Assembly: GCA_910588745.1 (NCBI GenBank)
Contig: CAJURK010000024.1
Span: forward strand, 1 to 42,886
Direction: 5' to 3'
DNA length: 42,886 bases
DNA from: an uncultured Dorea sp.
GTDB lineage: Bacteria; Bacillota; Clostridia; Lachnospirales; Lachnospiraceae
Below, piece after piece: positions 41,779 to 42,886 of the stretch. The position numbers and the translations under genes were made by a program. Position 1 is the first letter of the stretch. The number at the start of each line of letters is the position of its first letter. The notes below the pieces were generated by a model, which was not told the DNA's origin, made no database searches, and was given only the letters and a program-made list of their open reading frames with translations.

Positions 41779-42291
41779 ATGTTAAGTGCAAAAGTTACAG
41801 AACTGCTAAACCAGCAGATCAATAAAGAATTCTATTCCGCATATCTGTATCTGGATTTCTCTAATTACTATTACGACCAAGGGCTGGATGGATTCGGAAA
41901 CTGGTATAAAATCCAGGCTCAGGAAGAACGCGACCATGCAATGCTGTTTATCCAGTATTTACAGAACAATGGGGCAAAAATCATACTGGATTCCATTGAC
42001 AAACCGGACGTTCCATTAGAAAATGCGAAAGACGTCCTTACCGAAGGCTTAAAACACGAACAGTTCGTAACCAGTCTGATACATGATATCTATGACGCCG
42101 CATATTCTGAAAAAGATTTTCGTACCATGCAGTTTCTGGACTGGTTTGTGAAGGAACAGGGCGAAGAGGAAACCAATGCGGACAATCTGGTAAAAAAATA
42201 TGAGTTATTCGGCGGCGATCCAAAAAGCCTGTACATGTTGGACAACGAGTTAGGCGGACGGGTATATTCCGCACCGTCGCTGGTATTATAA
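41779..42291 (+). CDS. ftnA: Ferritin
   Basis: A 170-residue non-haem ferritin that oxidises and stores iron in a 24-subunit shell. The ferroxidase residues are all present: Glu17, Glu50, His53, Glu94, Gln127 and Glu130, in QQINKEFYSAYLYL, QAQEERDHAMLF, GLKHEQFV and WFVKEQGEEE. I took the ATG at 41779 because TGGAGG lies 8 nt before it; the in-frame start at 41710 is not supported. It has its own promoter. The region 42292-42452 after it holds the tRNA-Trp promoter and a hairpin that may also end this transcript. Confidence 0.95.
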   Translation: MLSAKVTELLNQQINKEFYSAYLYLDFSNYYYDQGLDGFGNWYKIQAQEERDHAMLFIQYLQNNGAKIILDSIDKPDVPLENAKDVLTEGLKHEQFVTSLIHDIYDAAYSEKDFRTMQFLDWFVKEQGEEETNADNLVKKYELFGGDPKSLYMLDNELGGRVYSAPSLVL

Positions 42292-42388
42292 TCTGAAACC
42301 CCAAATGTATTAGAATGAATGAAAATTGCTGATTTAAAGTTTGCAATTAAGCGGAAATTAAAATTTTTTTGTAAATTTAAATAATGAA

Positions 42389-42418
42389 TTGACAGAAAGC
42401 GGTCATTTATGGTATAAA
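42389..42418 (+). promoter_or_regulatory. Promoter of tRNA-Trp
   Basis: TTGACA (42389-42394, perfect), 18 bp, TATAAA (42413-42418). It lies within a 10-bp inverted repeat (42396-42435). Confidence 0.7.
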
Positions 42419-42435
42419 TATCTAGTGACCGCTTT
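42396..42435. repeat. Perfect 10-bp inverted repeat over the tRNA-Trp promoter
   Basis: AAAGCGGTCA (42396-42405) and TGACCGCTTT (42426-42435) with a 20-nt AT-rich loop that contains the -10 box. It may act as an operator or as the ferritin terminator, since TTTTGGTT follows. Confidence 0.7.
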
Positions 42436-42452
42436 TGGTTGCATTTCTACAT

Positions 42453-42523
42453 AGGGGATTGGTCAAATGGTATGACAGGAGTCTCCAAAACTCTTAGCGG
42501 GAGTTCGATTCTCTCATCCCCTG
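42453..42523 (+). tRNA. tRNA-Trp (anticodon CCA)
   Basis: The acceptor stem AGGGGAT/ATCCCCT ends with discriminator G. The D arm is GTCA/TGAC. The anticodon stem GGAGT/ACTCT holds loop CTCCAAA, anticodon CCA (42485-42487). The T arm has TTCGATT. CCA is not encoded. Confidence 0.93.
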
Positions 42524-42532
42524 TTTTGGATG

Positions 42533-42570
42533 TGCTGGAAGCCTTGAAAATAAAGGCTTCCGGCATTTTT
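42533..42570 (+). terminator. Terminator of tRNA-Trp
   Basis: A 13-bp stem TGCTGGAAGCCTT/AAGGCTTCCGGCA (one wobble) with a 7-nt loop, then TTTTT. Confidence 0.85.
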
Positions 42571-42582
42571 CTTTTCTTCCGT

Positions 42583-42870
42583 TTATACAATGTAGTCAAC
42601 CATGTAGCCAAGCCTGACATACTTTAAAATATAATAGTATTTTCTATTTGTTTTTGTTTTGACTGAGTTGTCTTGTTGCTGAAATGAATCAGCACCATTT
42701 TCCAACAAATAATTTTCACACAATGCTTTAATATCCGATAGATTCATCCCAATTTAAATCATATCAGCAGCGTACTTTATAGCTGCCCGATTCAAGTTTT
42801 GCATTTCCGAATATAAATCAAGCGTTTCCTATGCCACGCTATATCCATTGAATAAATGCTGTTTTGTCAT
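42583..42870 (-). pseudogene. Broken gene resembling an M24-family peptidase N-terminus
   Basis: From ATG at 42870 on the minus strand one frame reads MTKQHLFNGYSVA, stop, ETLDLYSEMQNLNRAAIKYAADM, stop, then GMNLSDIKALCENYLLENGADSF. The stop codons are TAG and TAA. The order and spacing of AAxxI..GMxxxDIxxLxExxxxENGADSF match the N-terminal part of M24 (Xaa-Pro peptidase-like) proteins, where a Trp/Tyr-rich sequence should follow; here it is lost. No ribosome site of note. The family assignment is from pattern memory. Confidence 0.4.
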
Positions 42871-42886
42871 CACTGTTGTACCCTGC

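Noticed and set aside
42413..42430. The 11-bp string AATATCTAGTG near the tRNA-Trp promoter, shared with the nrdD NrdR box
   Set aside because: It is only half of the box; the other half does not fit and there is no second box at the right distance. Likely chance in AT-rich DNA.
42583..42870. Stop-codon recoding to explain the in-frame stops at the right edge
   Set aside because: All other genes in the window use TAA, TAG and TGA as ordinary stops, and the fragment also lacks the later conserved part.
1..42886. CRISPR arrays, phage structural genes, restriction-modification or biosynthetic clusters
   Set aside because: I saw no regularly spaced repeats beyond the three 33-bp units and no genes of these kinds.

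Overview
The window looks like chromosomal DNA of an anaerobic, endospore-forming Clostridia, most probably a member of the Lachnospiraceae (inference from gene content, not from any search). The pointers are the spoIIAA-spoIIAB-sigF operon running directly into spoVAA-spoVAB-spoVAC, a YlmC/YmxH-type sporulation gene, an oxygen-sensitive class III ribonucleotide reductase (nrdD, nrdG) with its repressor nrdR, a valS T-box leader, and a DUF1848 protein. Composition is moderate in GC and coding density is high. Most genes lie on the minus strand.

Layout. 1-7.2 kb is the accessory-like part: a short-chain dehydrogenase divergent from a LysR regulator, a YczE-like membrane protein, then three TauE/SafE-type (TSUP) permease genes, the middle one broken, and a YcxB-like membrane protein. 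7.2-10.5 kb holds the forespore sigma-factor operon fused to a partial spoVA operon. 10.6-18.8 kb is a minus-strand run of a TPR membrane protein, a 45-residue protein, folC, an LTA-synthase-like protein and valS with its T-box leader. 18.9-28.9 kb holds an aldo/keto reductase with ferredoxin tail, an AEC transporter, a DUF1848 protein, a MESH1-like HD hydrolase, a very large RND permease with an inserted coiled coil, a second SDR, an isochorismatase-type hydrolase and exonuclease III. 29-34.4 kb holds a FapA/DUF342 protein, the ylmC-nrdR-truA cluster, carbamate kinase and a divergent dapB. tRNA-Pro(GGG) at 34.6 kb is followed by a small decayed patch with an orphan hicB. Then come a Gfo/Idh/MocA oxidoreductase, nrdG, tdk and nrdD (deoxynucleotide supply), two membrane-linked hypotheticals, ferritin, tRNA-Trp and a broken M24-peptidase-like remnant at the right edge.

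How the parts relate. NrdR, encoded at 32 kb, is the expected repressor of nrdD at 40 kb, and two NrdR-box-like sites lie on the nrdD promoter. Several promoters can be read directly: valS, the 5395 permease, fapA, arcC, tRNA-Pro, ferritin and tRNA-Trp. Many genes end in clear hairpin terminators.

I did not find a convincing undescribed defence, CRISPR or biosynthetic system. The most unusual signals are the broken permease with a 3 x 33-bp repeat in place of its conserved core, perfect inverted repeats on the arcC and tRNA-Trp promoters, the RND permease with a built-in coiled coil, a radical-SAM-type cysteine triad at the C-terminus of the DUF1848 protein, and gene remnants beside both tRNA genes.
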